From Artemia franciscana (taxonomy: Eukaryota > Arthropoda > Branchiopoda > Anostraca > Artemiidae), in contig NC_088883.1 of assembly GCF_032884065.1 (NCBI RefSeq), forward strand, positions 24,361,637 to 24,425,636: 64,000 nt of DNA. The letters run 5' to 3'. Position 1 is the first letter of the stretch; each line of letters opens with the position of its first letter. Made by a program: the position numbers and the translations under genes. The notes beneath the pieces are model-generated. The model worked only from the letters and a program-made list of their open reading frames with translations. It ran no database searches and was not told where the DNA came from. This document shows, piece after piece, positions 21,641 through 33,189 of the stretch.

Positions 21641-23109
21641 TTTTAGTCTCAGTGAAAAACCTTGTAGCACTTCATCACCCCTTTTCCCCATCTAAAGGAA
21701 TTTCTTTGGCGACTCTAATTGCTAGCCAAGGGGTTAAAAAAAGCAGTTTTTCTGCTAAATTTTCATTTTATGGTGAAGTTGCGTAAAGTAAGGGGATCTT
21801 CACAGGACAATGTAAAGATTAAAGCTATTAGCAGAATGAGATGACAGTAGTAGTTGGAATTGAAATAAGCATTTTTATTATTTAAGAATCTTCTTACGAG
21901 GTTTAAGCAAGTTTCAAAAGGTTCTTAAAACAACAGTTTATCTTAAGCTAAATAATATGTTCGATACTCTGAAATTTCAAACTGTTTAGCCATTTATAAA
22001 AAAAAAAATGTGTTTGAAGACCTTGGTCTGAATAACAAAACATTATGGAGCATTAAAATAGCTTAATGCCAAAACCACCAATCATATGCAAACTGATAAT
22101 TTACACTGCAGAAGTTGAATAAGAAAACAACTAAACATCTTAGACAAATTTAAACTATGAATATCACTTGTTTGTTGTGGGTTTGAGCCGGACTCGCCAA
22201 GCTGAACATTTATAACCATGCCCGCGATTATACAAATCAACAAATATACTTATAACTATAAACTGTCATTACCCTCTGACATACAGGCTCCCTAATTTCC
22301 GATAAGGAATCACTCTGCATGTAATTTTTATTAATTACTAGAGTTTAATTTTAGTGTTTTTGTAGTATTTGTTTTTGTAATTTGGGTGTCATTTTAAATA
22401 GCAGTATTGATCTGAATTTTACAAAAATATTTTTTTTTGAAAAGTATAACTGCTAATAAGCTATTGCTTTACAAGTCATATTTAATTGCGCTGAACTTAC
22501 CTCGAGAAAATTATGTTTCAGGCATACGACCTCAAAATATTACTTATAAGCCAAATAGATATAAATATAACATATTTGAACCCTCTATAGATACAAAAAA
22601 GTACTAAGAGGAGTATAGAGCAAGATAAAGTGAAAAAACAAGAAAGAGAGACACATAATAGAAAGGCGAGAAAGAAACTCAAAGAATTCCTCCCATTAAC
22701 TCCAAAAATATATCTTAAGAAAACCCTTCCCAGTTTCCGCACGAAAATAATCATCATTTTGAACAACCTAACATCGGATTAACTAACATTACATTACAAA
22801 AAAAAAAAAAAAAAAAAAAAACAATTAAACGCGAGTTGTTTATTCAATATTTTTACCGATATTTTATCCTTACAATTTTTAATTTATTAAGTTAACAAAG
22901 TAAAAACATTTAAAATGTATTCTGTTTTCGTTTTTAAGTAAAGTGCAAATTATCTCATTGTTTAGAAAAGTATTGGAGGTTTCCAGCCCTATTCATGTTC
23001 ATTTTTGCCGGTTTTGAGGTTGATTCTGCTATTTAATTTCTGTTAATTCTGGGTTTCCTTTATTTATTCATGGCAATTTGTAGCAGTTTTACGCTTGGAA
23101 AAATTTTGA
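21641..23109. other. Non-coding, poly-A run, nothing recognised
   Basis: AT-rich DNA with a 24-base A run at 22798-22821. The open frame on the minus strand at 22518-22766 is hydrophobic low complexity without supporting features. Confidence 0.35.
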
Positions 23110-23575
23110 ATTTATTTTTTGGCTTAAGGGATCTCTTTACTTTTCTTTGAAAACATTGTTTTTGGAAAAAGGTTTAAAATTAATTTCTGTTCCATTTTAA
23201 TGGCATTGTCTTTTTTTTTGAAAGATAAATATTTTATATCTTTCGTTTTTTTTTCTATAAGAATTCATAGTTTGCCTTGCTGTTTGTGTGTTGAAGAATC
23301 TTTTTCAACTATTTTTAATCCTGACATAAATAGTATTGTGTCATTTAATTTTATGTCTCCTCAAGTTAACCTGAAAAACAAAACTTAATACCATTCCCAA
23401 AAAATTCTATCTATGCTCTTTGACAAACTGTATACAATTACATCTTTTTAAATATTTAAATTGTAAGAGCAGAATTGGTAATAGCAGTAGCCTCGAAAGT
23501 TTCAACGTAAGAGTAATTTTCGATATGTTGCTGTGGTGTCTTATTGACAGCCATACACGCAGTTCCTTTTGATTA
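23110..23575 (+). repeat. Local dispersed repeat, copy 3 of 3
   Basis: Third and most diverged copy (TCTATAAGAATTCATAG, CAAGTTAACCTGAAAAACAA, CGAAAGTTTCAACGTAAG, TTGCTGTGGTGTCTTATTG). The open frame at 23200-23388 lies within it and is not a gene. Confidence 0.6.
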
Positions 23576-25105
23576 ATTGTTAAGCAACATTTAATTTTAG
23601 AACATTATGGACTAATTGCTTAATTGTGGGGGGGGGGGACATATCTAACATCTCTAGAGACATAGTTACTGGACTGTTCTAATATACTGAACAAAATGGC
23701 TGTCTAAAGCTTTTGACTGGATCTGTATGAAAAATGAATGGGCTTCTGAGGAAGGCTGCTTACCCTTCGATCTCTTTTGACTCTCAAAGAGTACTAAAAT
23801 TTTTAATTTCCAATCGAACTAACTCCTTCAAAAGTCAATGATATCTCTAGCTATTAAAGAGGGACACTGCCTTATGATACTGCTTTTACATATATGAGGG
23901 GGTTCGCCCCCTCGTCAATACCTCACTTTTTATACAAAGTTCGAATTTTGTTCCAACTCTTTGTCCTTGTATACTCTTTTGAAAACCTACATGCATATAG
24001 TTTTTTTTTATTGAAACTCCCTCAAAAACTTTCACCTCAATATCCTTAGCGTCATTAGTTCCAGTAACCGTAATGTTAGCATTGAATACATATAGTGCCT
24101 TCTTGTTATATGAGGATCTACCGTAACTTACCCTTGAGGGTCTGACTTTATAGATGTTTTTCAGGTATTGCTAACTACTTTGATATAATCTTGTTAAAGT
24201 TATGTCAAAGTTTAGGATTCTATAGTTGCTTAAACGGAAGAAAGCTGTCAGAGACCCTAGGCAATCTCTTTAATATTAAATATGTTAAATTAATGTTTAA
24301 ATGTATTTTTTGTTTACTTTAAAAGGCTTACAAAAGGACTGAAATTATGGTTCGACTCATTAAAGAGGCTACAAGCTACCATTTAGTTACATGAAGTTTA
24401 GCATAGTGTTCTGTAAATTGATTTGTATCAAAAATGTTTACAGTGTTTTATTCATCAAAATTATTTATGCAAATTTAAGAAAATGGATACGAGCTTGTAA
24501 GGAGGTTTGCAGAATGAAAACCCCATTTATATAAGAAAAACATATGCAAAAAGTCGAATGTTGCATATGTTCGATATGTTAGAGATAAATACCAGTAACA
24601 AATAGAGATAAATACTTCTCTAGCAAACATATTAGAGGTACAAAGTACACGGTAAACCTACTTCTGGTCATTGAAGGTAATCTGGTCATTTATTTATTAT
24701 TATTAAATAATAATAACAAATAAATAATAAATTAAAGATATTTATGTGTAAACAATTATATTTGTGAATAAATTATTCATATACTGTAAAAAACAGAATA
24801 ACTATGAATATTTGCTAAAACTAATTGGAGAAACTGAAAATTCTTTGTGCTTAGTTTTATTGGTTAGGACACTAAAATGCACAGAAGTCCAAACACGCTT
24901 TAAAGTCCGTTTCAACACTTTAAAAATTTGAGGTAAGCACTTGAAGTGATCAATTTTATTATCTTCAAACGCAAATATGAAACTATACCAACACGAAAAG
25001 ATCAAACACATTTTCTCAGGCTCGAACTCAAAACTTATGGACTCTTATATATTTGGAATTAAACGTAAAATTATCTATAAACGTAATATTTGGTTAAAAC
25101 GTAAA
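23576..25105. other. Downstream region of RNF41, nothing else recognised
   Basis: On the minus strand this follows the RNF41 stop codon. It includes three TTACGTTT repeats in the first 70 bases and an AATAAA at 24856-24861 that may be a polyadenylation signal. A diverged repeat copy (23690-23870), a hairpin-family fragment (23889-23960) and a TTA-type microsatellite near 24690-24740 are present. Confidence 0.4.
23889..23960 (-). repeat. Fragment of the hairpin-element family
   Basis: The stretch atatgagggggttcgccccc and the following cgtcaatacctcac match the right arm of the middle hairpin of the 1.7-kb family in reverse orientation. Only about 70 bases are recognisable. It is an old fragment or a related family. 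Confidence 0.5.
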
Positions 25106-25435
25106 TTATCTTGATGCAATACTTGTTATTAAAAACTCTTCACATGTGTCAGTGAACATGCTTAAAACTAAAAATCCAGGATTAATTACAAATAAGTATT
25201 GGTCCATGTGAGCATTATCTGATGCCATTATAAGATTAATTCTTATGTTGAAGTCATTATAATACAGTACTTTGTTCCCAACACGACGACGATAGTCCTT
25301 TAATAGATACCAGTTTGCTGTTCGAGCTTCATCGGAGCGTACGCCAAAAGGCCATCGACTTTCATTTGAATTCTCAATCAGAGTCTTAACCATCTCCAAA
25401 GGACATCCTGAACTGGATAGCTGCTCTTTCACTCG
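25106..25435 (-). CDS. RNF41: RNF41/Nrdp1-like E3 ligase, last exon (substrate-binding domain)
   Basis: Terminal exon of 109 codons plus TAA. The acceptor is a strong pyrimidine tract ending ctttttgaag|CGAGTG, phase 0. It aligns with the C-terminal Nrdp1 domain that binds substrates and USP8: SSSGCP, LIENSNESRWPFG, then a tyrosine/arginine-rich helix and an MASDNAHMDQ segment matching the family's ACENQHM region, and finally NPGFLVL for EPGLVM. It is about 19 residues longer than vertebrate Nrdp1, partly through an insert after VLYYND and an extended tail. Exons 1-3 plus this exon give 314 residues. About 20-25 residues carrying the family's conserved Trp-Gly-Gly segment are missing, so a short in-frame exon between 25436 and 35916 is expected but was not found. 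A minus-strand AATAAA at 24856-24861 is a candidate polyadenylation signal. Confidence 0.9.
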   Translation of the reverse strand, partial: RVKEQLSSSGCPLEMVKTLIENSNESRWPFGVRSDEARTANWYLLKDYRRRVGNKVLYYNDFNIRINLIMASDNAHMDQYLFVINPGFLVLSMFTDTCEEFLITSIASR

Positions 25436-26190
25436 CTTCAAAAAGAAAAAAGTCCGTTGAGATTCTTAGAACAATATTTAACAAAATAAAACTCGGCTGA
25501 AGCAAATCCCACTATTTGCAAAAAGCTCAGTCTAACCAACTTATACTTAAACCAAAGTCAGGGAGGGACAGTTGTCTCCAAGTCCTAGTAAATCAAGCCC
25601 CTAGCTAATTGGGATGAGTCCACTCGAAGACAATTTCTGGGTGGGGGGGGGGACAATTTTATCAGTCCTGAAGTACTTCTTTTGGAAAAAAGGGGTTTGG
25701 ATAGGGGGGCTAGTTGGCCTATAATCTTTGTTAAGTTGTATATTATGCTGAAACTGTTAGTTATATTTTCATTAAGATCCCTCGAGTTTTTCGGGGTGAT
25801 AGGTAACATTTGATAGGTAACCTATAACCTAATAAATTTTATATGTTTTAAATTAGCATCACTGAAGGAAAAAATCAACTTAATAGCGGAAAATTCTAAC
25901 CAATACTAAAAAAGTTGTATATTTTATGAATAGTGAGTTAACAAAGGAAACATGAAAACCAATGATATTAAGGTATTTTTTTTCTTTAAGCTTTGTGGCA
26001 AACTGTATTACAGCTCTTTTTCACCTCTAATAAACACTGCAGCATAAATTTCAATCATAGATTCCCCTGATGTTAGCAGAAACATTTATGTAGGCATTTT
26101 TACGTAGGCCCTATACTTACTTGTTTGTTGCTCCTTATGAGTGATTATTAAGCATCAATGTCTACACCATAGAACTCAAAGCTGTAATAA
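25436..26190 (-). other. RNF41 intron, proximal part
   Basis: Intron sequence upstream of the last exon. A missing short exon (about 60-75 bases) encoding the family's Trp-Gly-Gly segment should lie between here and 35916. Inspection of this stretch on the minus strand did not reveal it with confidence. Confidence 0.4.
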
Positions 26191-26566
26191 AATTTTAATA
26201 CTTAAAGGCGAACACGTAACTACCGAGGCTATCAAAATAAATTTTATTTTGTATAATTTTGTTATAATAAAGTATAAATTGTTATATTTAATAATAAAGT
26301 ATTATATACTTTATATAATTGATTTAGAGTTCAAGGTGTGAGGACCTAATTTTGGATTGAATTTTAATAAATTTTAATACTTTTTTAAAAATTTTAATAC
26401 TTAAAGGCGAACACGTAACTACCGAGGCTATCAAAATAAATTTTATTTTATTTTGTATAATTTTGTTATAATAAAGTATAAATTGTTATATTTAATAATA
26501 AAGTATTATATACTTTATATAATTGATTTAGAGTTCAAGGTGTGAGGACCTAATTTTGGATTGAAC
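26191..26566 (+). repeat. Recent tandem duplication, about 170-base unit
   Basis: 26191-26360 and 26390-26566 are nearly identical (aaaggcgaacacgtaactac ... caaggtgtgaggacc), period about 200. The motif cacgtaactaccgag occurs again at about 30986, on the other side of the retrotransposon at 26790-30852. Confidence 0.85.
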
Positions 26567-26969
26567 CTATCACTAATATTTGGTAAAGGATTATCGTCTC
26601 TACTTGACATATAGCCAATATTTTCATAATAATTAATTCAGTGTCCAAAGAATTATAAATAAGCGGATTATTTTCAGACTTGAGTGAAAATTCCCTTGGG
26701 AACAGTGATTTCTCTTATCGATATTTTCATGACCTATATATGATATAGGTCAGGATTAAGCAGTTGCGAAAATAATTATAATTTCCGATATTATAGACGA
26801 TTGCGTTACGATAAAGGTGAGAGGAGAAAAGTAAGCAGAAGGGTGGGGGAGAGCTGTTTGCAAGAGCCGTGGTACCCACCAGGCTTGTCCCTTAAATTGC
26901 AGGGACAAGGTAGGCAGCCTCCAACGCTTCCCTTTCTTCTCTCGCAAGTGAACCTTCAATCTAGAGAAA

Positions 26970-28076
26970 ATGGGATTTGGCAATTGGTGCGAAGATGAAC
27001 TTTTCTACAATCCTATCCTGTGCTTTGTACAGAAAAATCTTGCTAAAGGAGTTTCGCCCGATACGATAAAAGAGTACTTGGCCGATTTCTTCGAGTCTTC
27101 TTCTCTTGGTGAGACCCGTAAATTGCTTTTTTTAAAGCTTTTTCCGAATGAAGTCCCATCGAAGCGCGTAGGAGCCAATGCTGCATTAAACTGTGCTTCG
27201 GACATTATTTCTTCGCTTGTAAAGTGCGATTCCCAGAACATAAAGCTTCCGGACTTTGTTATCAAATGTCCCAGCGAAGTGCCAATGATCCCTGTCGATG
27301 CCTTCAGTACCCTCAGTGCCAAGGTGAATTCTTGCCTTGAACAGCTACGTGATATTGCGTCCAAGGTTACAGAGGGACAGTCTAAGCTTGTAGCCCCTAC
27401 TCAAAATACGAAAAAACCGTCCTACGCTGTCGTTGTAAGAAACCCACCCCCGGAGCTCAGCGACCCTATCCTTCGCATGAAAAAGCTCGAAACGTCGGAT
27501 GGTCATGACGGAATCATAAGTCTAAAATCTAAGCCACATAGCAAAAGCTGGGTTGTGATGGTACGCAATAAACGCTCAGCCGACTCGCTTGCTGAAGCTG
27601 TTACTAGCTCCATCCCTAACGTTGGAGCCAGAGTGATTGATAAAAAGCCTTTAGCTGTGGTCCGGGATATACCCCATAATTATTCAAGTGCTGATTTGGA
27701 GGCCTCCGTGGAAGGACTTATTAGTGCTAGTCAAATCGGCGACTCTCGTACTTTTCGCCTCGAGTTCGTCGACAAAACCGCTCTGAACGCGGTTCTGGAG
27801 TCGGGAATCCGTATTGGGTATGAAATTTTTCGCGCTAAGCCCTTTCAATCCATTCAGCGTCGATGCTTTCGCTGTCAAAGTACTGATCACCTGATTGGAG
27901 CTTGTCCCAGCTCACCAACACATCCCAAGTGTTCCAGATGTTCTGGCCCTCATGTGAATTCCAAGGAAAACCCTTGCCAAGCCTCACCAAAATGTGCAAA
28001 TTGCACTATGGAACACGTAAGTTTTAGACTGAAATGCAAAGTTCTCCGATCGGCTCTCAACAACGCTAATAAATGA
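26970..28076 (+). CDS. Retrotransposon ORF1, gag-like RNA-binding protein
   Basis: Intact 368-residue frame from ATG at 26970. The N-terminal half is unrecognised but matches the relative at 41297-41875 (MGFGNWCEDELFYNPIL versus MHGGDEDNLHYSPVL). The middle, about residues 205-295, resembles the RRM-like fold common in ORF1 proteins, without certainty. The C-terminus has three zinc knuckles: CFRCQSTDHLIGAC, CSRCSGPHVNSKENPC and CANCTMEHVSFRLKC. Such proteins bind element RNA and form ribonucleoprotein particles. Its TGA overlaps the ORF2 start as ATGA, suggesting ORF2 is made by termination-reinitiation. Confidence 0.85.
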   Translation: MGFGNWCEDELFYNPILCFVQKNLAKGVSPDTIKEYLADFFESSSLGETRKLLFLKLFPNEVPSKRVGANAALNCASDIISSLVKCDSQNIKLPDFVIKCPSEVPMIPVDAFSTLSAKVNSCLEQLRDIASKVTEGQSKLVAPTQNTKKPSYAVVVRNPPPELSDPILRMKKLETSDGHDGIISLKSKPHSKSWVVMVRNKRSADSLAEAVTSSIPNVGARVIDKKPLAVVRDIPHNYSSADLEASVEGLISASQIGDSRTFRLEFVDKTALNAVLESGIRIGYEIFRAKPFQSIQRRCFRCQSTDHLIGACPSSPTHPKCSRCSGPHVNSKENPCQASPKCANCTMEHVSFRLKCKVLRSALNNANK

Positions 28077-30720
28077 ATGCTCAAACTCCGTTTAGCTTTG
28101 TTTCCCTTAATATTAATGGTACAAAAGACAAGGATCTACTGATAAGTGAGCTACTTGAAAATGATATTGTGTTTCTACAGGAGCACCTTCTCTCTAAAGT
28201 AAATGTTGATAGCCTAAAGCGTTCTCGGACCCATTATACCTTCTTGAGAGCCGCCCAAAAAACCCGTGGAAGACCATCAGGAGGTCTGGCCATCTATTTC
28301 AGACTTCAGACGCCGATATTATTGCAAAGCGACGCTAACATCTTAGCGATAAAATGTGGTGATACCGCAATTATAAACATTTATTTCCCCTGTAATAAAA
28401 AGACTGTGCAGTCATTGTCTAGTTTTTCACAAGCATGTAATCGCCTACGAACACTACTTAGCGACCTTTCAAAACAAAATACCAAATGGGTTCTCGCCGG
28501 CGACATGAACACTGACTTATTATTTAATTCCGACCGATCTGAAATCTTTCTCGATTCACTACCTGGAGGATTCCATCTTGCTGATAAAGATCTTCTATTT
28601 ACTTATATTCCCAATCGTGGTGGTCTTACTTCCAACCTTGATCATGTAATTGTGTCAGATTCAACTCTACTTTCATCAATAGTTCATGTGGAAGACTCTA
28701 AAATCCACGACGATCATTTACCAATCACGTGCCAACTATCTTGCTCCATGGCAACCTCTGTGCAACGTAACTCTCCCAAGTGGTTCTCAAAGTCAAATTG
28801 GGAAAATACCAATGTTCCACTTTATGTATTGACATTGTCCCAGTTATTATCATCTATTAAAGTGCCTTTCCACTTATTGCAAACATCTGTATCTACAACT
28901 TCAACTCGGATAGATATCAACTCGTGTTATCAGCAAATAGTGTTCTGTCTAAAGTCTGCCGCTAAAACAGCTGTACCCTCCGAGTGCGTGCGAACGGGTA
29001 CTCGCAATCCCTTTTGGAAAGTTGATCCTAAAGTGAAGATAGCTAAACAAAAAGCTAAGTTCTGGCTCCGTATGTGGATAGCCTGTAATCGTCCTTCTTC
29101 TGGTTTGGTACATCAAATAAAACAGAAAACCAAACGAGAGTACAAATATTCCCTGCGTAGAGCGAGACTGAATGCCTGGGATGGTCCTTGTGACAAGAAA
29201 TCCTGGGATCGTGTTATAAACAGTGTTAAGTGTTCACCTCCAATTAATTCGTCTCTTCGGCTATGTGACTTCGTTTCTCATTGTAAAAATATTTTGCTTT
29301 CGTTTAATATTAATCTCCAAAATCATTTTACAAAGCTTGTCAACTCAATCCTCCCAATTCGTATCAGCCAATCTCAAGTGTTGTCGGTGGAATCTGGTGT
29401 TATACTCCGAGCTCTTATGCAAGTGAATAAGTCTGAGTCTCTCGATAGTGATGGTCTTTGCTTCAAGTTTTTTGCTTATGATTGTCCTGAACTGCTGAAG
29501 CATTTGCAATTATTGTTTCAGATGTGTTTGGCACAGTCCGTTGTGCCAGATAGTTTTTTGTCCGGTTGTATATCTCCCATAGTCAAGAGGGGTAAGGACC
29601 CCAGTGCTTGCTCTAATTATCGTCCTATCACTGTGTCTTGTTTTGTTAGTATGCTATTTGAATATGTACTGCTACCGGCCATTAACTCCAAGTGCAATTT
29701 TAAACCTTTCCAGCTTGGTTTTAGAAAAGGTATGGGCTGTTTTCAAGCTCACCATATTGTGGGTCGGCTAATGAAACAAGCTGTTGCTCAAAAAAGTCCC
29801 CTGTATTGCTTGACTGTTGACATATCTAGTGCTTTTGATAATGTAATTCATTCAAATGCTTTGTTTTCTCTAGCAGCCTCGGGTGTTAACCTTTCTATTG
29901 TTTCCGTGCTTAAGTATTGGTATGCTAATTCTTCAGTTAGGGTGAAGTGGAATGGTACGGTAGGGGATTATATTCCTGTTAAAAAAGGCGTTAGGCAAGG
30001 TGCCGTGTTATCCCCGAGCATTTTTAAATGTGTTTTAGCTTCGTGTCTCCAACGTCTTCAACCGTCAATCTTTTACAATGATAATTTAGGCATTAGTCAC
30101 GTTGCATATGCTGATGATGTTCTGCTTCTGAGCCGGACAAAAAACAGCTAATTACCAACTTCTACCGGCTTTCAGCCGCACTATCCACTGTAGGCCTTTC
30201 AGTTAATGCCTCCAAATGTGAGTTTTTGTGTTTTGGGAGTCCTCCACCAGCATCACCTCTTTGCTTGGGTTCTTCAACTATACCATGTTCAGCAACTATA
30301 AAATGGTTGGGTTTCTCTTTTTCCACGTCACTTTCGTCTACTTGCTCCGCTATTACGTCCAGCGTGCTGAAAAGTATGCGGGTTGGATACGCGAAAATTT
30401 CACCAAATCGTGGTCGGTATAACCGAAATGGACTATGCCGTCTTTATTCTAGTTTTTGTGCCCCTGCTGTTTTTTATCTTTCTGGTTTTGCTTTCCTCCT
30501 TCGCAAGAAGGATACAAAGAAAATACGCTCAGGATATTTTAAGTATTGCAAGTATTTGCTGCGTCTGCCTCAGTGGTATCGGAATCATACAGTCGTCTCT
30601 AAATTTGACATCGTTGATGCGCCCTCGCGACTGAAACATTTATCTAAAGATATATGTCTTAAAATTCGGCAAATGATCGGTGTTTTTGACCCTCTTTGGC
30701 CATTTTTTGAATGGAAGTAA
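28073..30720 (+). pseudogene. Retrotransposon ORF2, endonuclease and reverse transcriptase (one frameshift)
   Basis: From ATG at 28073, overlapping the ORF1 stop. N-terminal endonuclease: SLNINGTKDK, FLQEHLL, GRPSGGLAIYF, VLAGDMNTDLL, SNLDHVIVS and DDHLPI. Reverse transcriptase: SNYRPITVSC, LTVDISSAFDNV (motif A), GVRQGAVLSPSIF (motif B) and HVAYADDVLLLS (catalytic YADD). The frame stops at 30149, right after a run of six A (30139-30144), and continues in the -1 frame to 30720 (NASKCEFLCFG, RGRYNRNGLCRLYSSF). One indel would restore about 882 codons, so the element is young. The relative at 38072-40792 reads straight through this spot. Confidence 0.85.
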
Positions 30721-30852
30721 TTTATTTATGTTGTATGTTGTTATGCTGCTATGTTATTTATGTTGTTATGTTTTTTCTTTTTTTGTGTGTTTACTCCACA
30801 GTTTAATGTACTTTGTGGGTTATAAATAAATTATTTTATTATTATTATACTC

Positions 30853-33189
30853 TGTTCCTTAGATATATTCACACATGAAAACTGCTATCTGCAACAATTT
30901 TTCTTTCAAGTTATTGAAAATTACTAAAATTTTAGGAGAGTGCTATACTTTTTTCAGTGTTACCAGATTAGGTAACACTGAGCACGTAACTACCGAGTAA
31001 CTTAGCTGCGTAACTACTTTTACGTAGTTACTGTTTCTGAGAACGTAACTACTGTTTCTTTCCTTGGCACTAGGAAAGAAACAATTAAAATTCAAAACGT
31101 AAGATATCAATAACAGGAAAATAATTAAAGAATAGCGGAATATATACAATATTAACCATAGGGCTTACATTATAAACAGAGAAGGAACACAAACATAGTA
31201 ACAACAATATCCACGATTTGTGGATGGTGTTGGTCTTTCACAAATTTGCAAGAGGCTTTGGCCAGAGACTAATATAATGAGTGGTTGATTTTTCAATTCC
31301 TGTAACTTTTTGTTCAATGTCAAATTCTCATATTTTATTCAGCTGGTAGTTCAAATTCATCATTATTGCTAGTACATTGCATTAATTCAAAACAACTCAG
31401 AATGACACACCAAAAGGATATATCTTAATTCTCTAAACTTTTTGTTATGACAATATGTTATTGAGCAAAATAAATATGCTCTCATTTAAGAAGCTTAATT
31501 CAAGCTAATATCTAAACTTCAGTGCAATTAGAAAATTCAAATTTGCACAATATATATGACTGTTGTATTTGACTGAAGCTATTCATTCTATTAGAGTTCT
31601 CAGGAATAATGAGACAGCTGTTCAGAGATTTTGGTCAGAAAACTAATCTTTGGGATAATAATCTTCAAAATTACACTTATTGGCAGTAATTGCACTTCAT
31701 ATGAGTGAGTTTTGCATATGAGATTTCAGAGGAAGACAACTTTGACAATTTAGAAACATGGCTGGCATATACAAGAAATAAAATTACCTCTAAAATGTCC
31801 TTGTCGTGAAGTGAAAAGTGAAGTGAAGGTATGCGAAAAAAGTGAAACGATTTAAACCTCTGAACGATCTTAAATTTTGTTAACCATCTGCTATCTGCAA
31901 GTACTGTGCTCTGGAAACATAAAAATATTAATTAGCTGATATATATATATATATAAACGACCCAATATGATTTCTCATCTATTGACAAGTTCTGCATCAA
32001 GAATGCCAGGAACATTCCCTAAAAGTTTTAACAAAAAATTTCTTATGATTTAACTTTTTTTTTTCAAAAGCCCTTAAGTCCCTCATAGACAAGTGTCCAC
32101 TCCTACAAACTTTAAAACCAGTCCTTGCATATATAAATAAAGTATATTTACGAAATGTAGTTATTCAAATATTAATTTACGATCTTTTCTTGTAATGAAT
32201 GTATATTAATTTCATTGCAATTCCAAAATTGGTTTCGCTTGATAGTGGTGCGGTTATTCGCCCTACTAAACCAGAAAGTGCGAGGTTCTTGCTTTATTAC
32301 ATTCGAGCAATTTTTATCTATTAGATAAGAACTTTCGTAATTTTACCAACCTCGTCAAGGGGCATTTTACTGTTGCTACCACTCAAGGTCCTTGCTAACT
32401 AGGACTGCAAGATCCCAAAAATAGAGTCCATCGAAGGGGGTGGCTAAATAGCTTCATCAGATTTTTTTTTTACCAAAAATGTTTTATAACACACTGGCAA
32501 TATCTTTTGCAGTCATACTCTGACCTTACCACGTTATAACTTGCTATCCCAAATAAAAAAAAACTGATTTCTTACGTTTCTTGAAAAAATCAAACAGAAA
32601 AATATTGCTGTCACCAAAATAACTCTAATTGAACTCAAAATTAAACTCTTCTTACATCATTGGAAGTAGAACAAAAGGGCCAATCAAGTCATCTTTTACA
32701 TTCCAAATAATAGTGCTTGTTAAGATAAGTAAATAAAGTAGTAGAATTTATTGCTCAAGGTTAGCTTTACTTTCTTATTAGGACAAATGTTAGCTACTCT
32801 CCCATTTCAGCCACTTCCAATTTTAGAATTTGTTGCTTTTAGCCAGAAATAATAAACGAACTTTGTTTCACGTATGCATTTTTTGTTGTTGCAATTTCTC
32901 ATAATAAGTTTAGAAAAGATTACTCTTCAAAAGGGTTTCAGTTTCATGGCAACTATAAAAAGTAACTTAGTTTTCAATGGTAAACAGTAACATTGAACTC
33001 AATTCAGGGGAACAGGGTATTTTAACCCCTCTAAGATTTCGATAAATAACTTTTTCCTTATTGCCATTCAAAACGCTTTTTTGCTTATTTTCAGAAAAAA
33101 GAACAAAAAACACCAACCCTAGATTTTGAAAAACAAATTTTTCCTCTCTCCAAATTTCCATGAATATACTCCACTGAATTCCCCTCAAT
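30853..33189. other. RNF41 intron, unrecognised DNA
   Basis: AT-rich sequence with a GTTACC..GGTAAC hairpin near 30959-30977, repeated ACGTAACTAC motifs (30985-31030) and a TA run at 31940-31955. The minus-strand stretch near 31985-32050 has a splice-like context and an open segment, but no match to the expected missing RNF41 exon was convincing. Confidence 0.35.

Larger units (their letters stand above)
26790..30852 (+). mobile_element. Near-complete two-ORF non-LTR retrotransposon (family B/C)
   Basis: 5' UTR, ORF1 (26970-28076), ORF2 (28073-30720) and a 3' end in ATT/TTA repeats (about 30825-30850). It is antisense within an RNF41 intron. A related copy lies inverted at 38040-42150, with matching gene order, ATGA overlap, 5' UTR block and TTA-type tail. 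ORF2 has endonuclease and RT but no RNase H. CR1/Jockey group by overall form; the clade was not settled. The 5' boundary is approximate. Confidence 0.85.

Noticed and set aside
22518..22766. Hydrophobic minus-strand open frame as a membrane protein gene
   Set aside because: Low-complexity Phe/Leu/Ile composition typical of AT-rich non-coding DNA, with no splice or homology support.
26141..26210. Minus-strand segment between a good acceptor (ttttattacag) and a good donor (caa|gtaagtat), candidate missing RNF41 exon
   Set aside because: All three frames contain stops and there is no Trp-Gly-Gly segment, so it cannot be the missing coding exon. It could only be non-coding.
31985..32050. Minus-strand open segment reading GNVPGILDAEL near a GT, candidate RNF41 exon
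   Set aside because: Length and phase do not fit a phase 0-0 exon, and the similarity to the conserved region is too weak.
32967..33188. Minus-strand 73-codon frame as an RNF41 or other exon
   Set aside because: No family motif or plausible splice borders were seen, and it adjoins the degraded retrotransposon.
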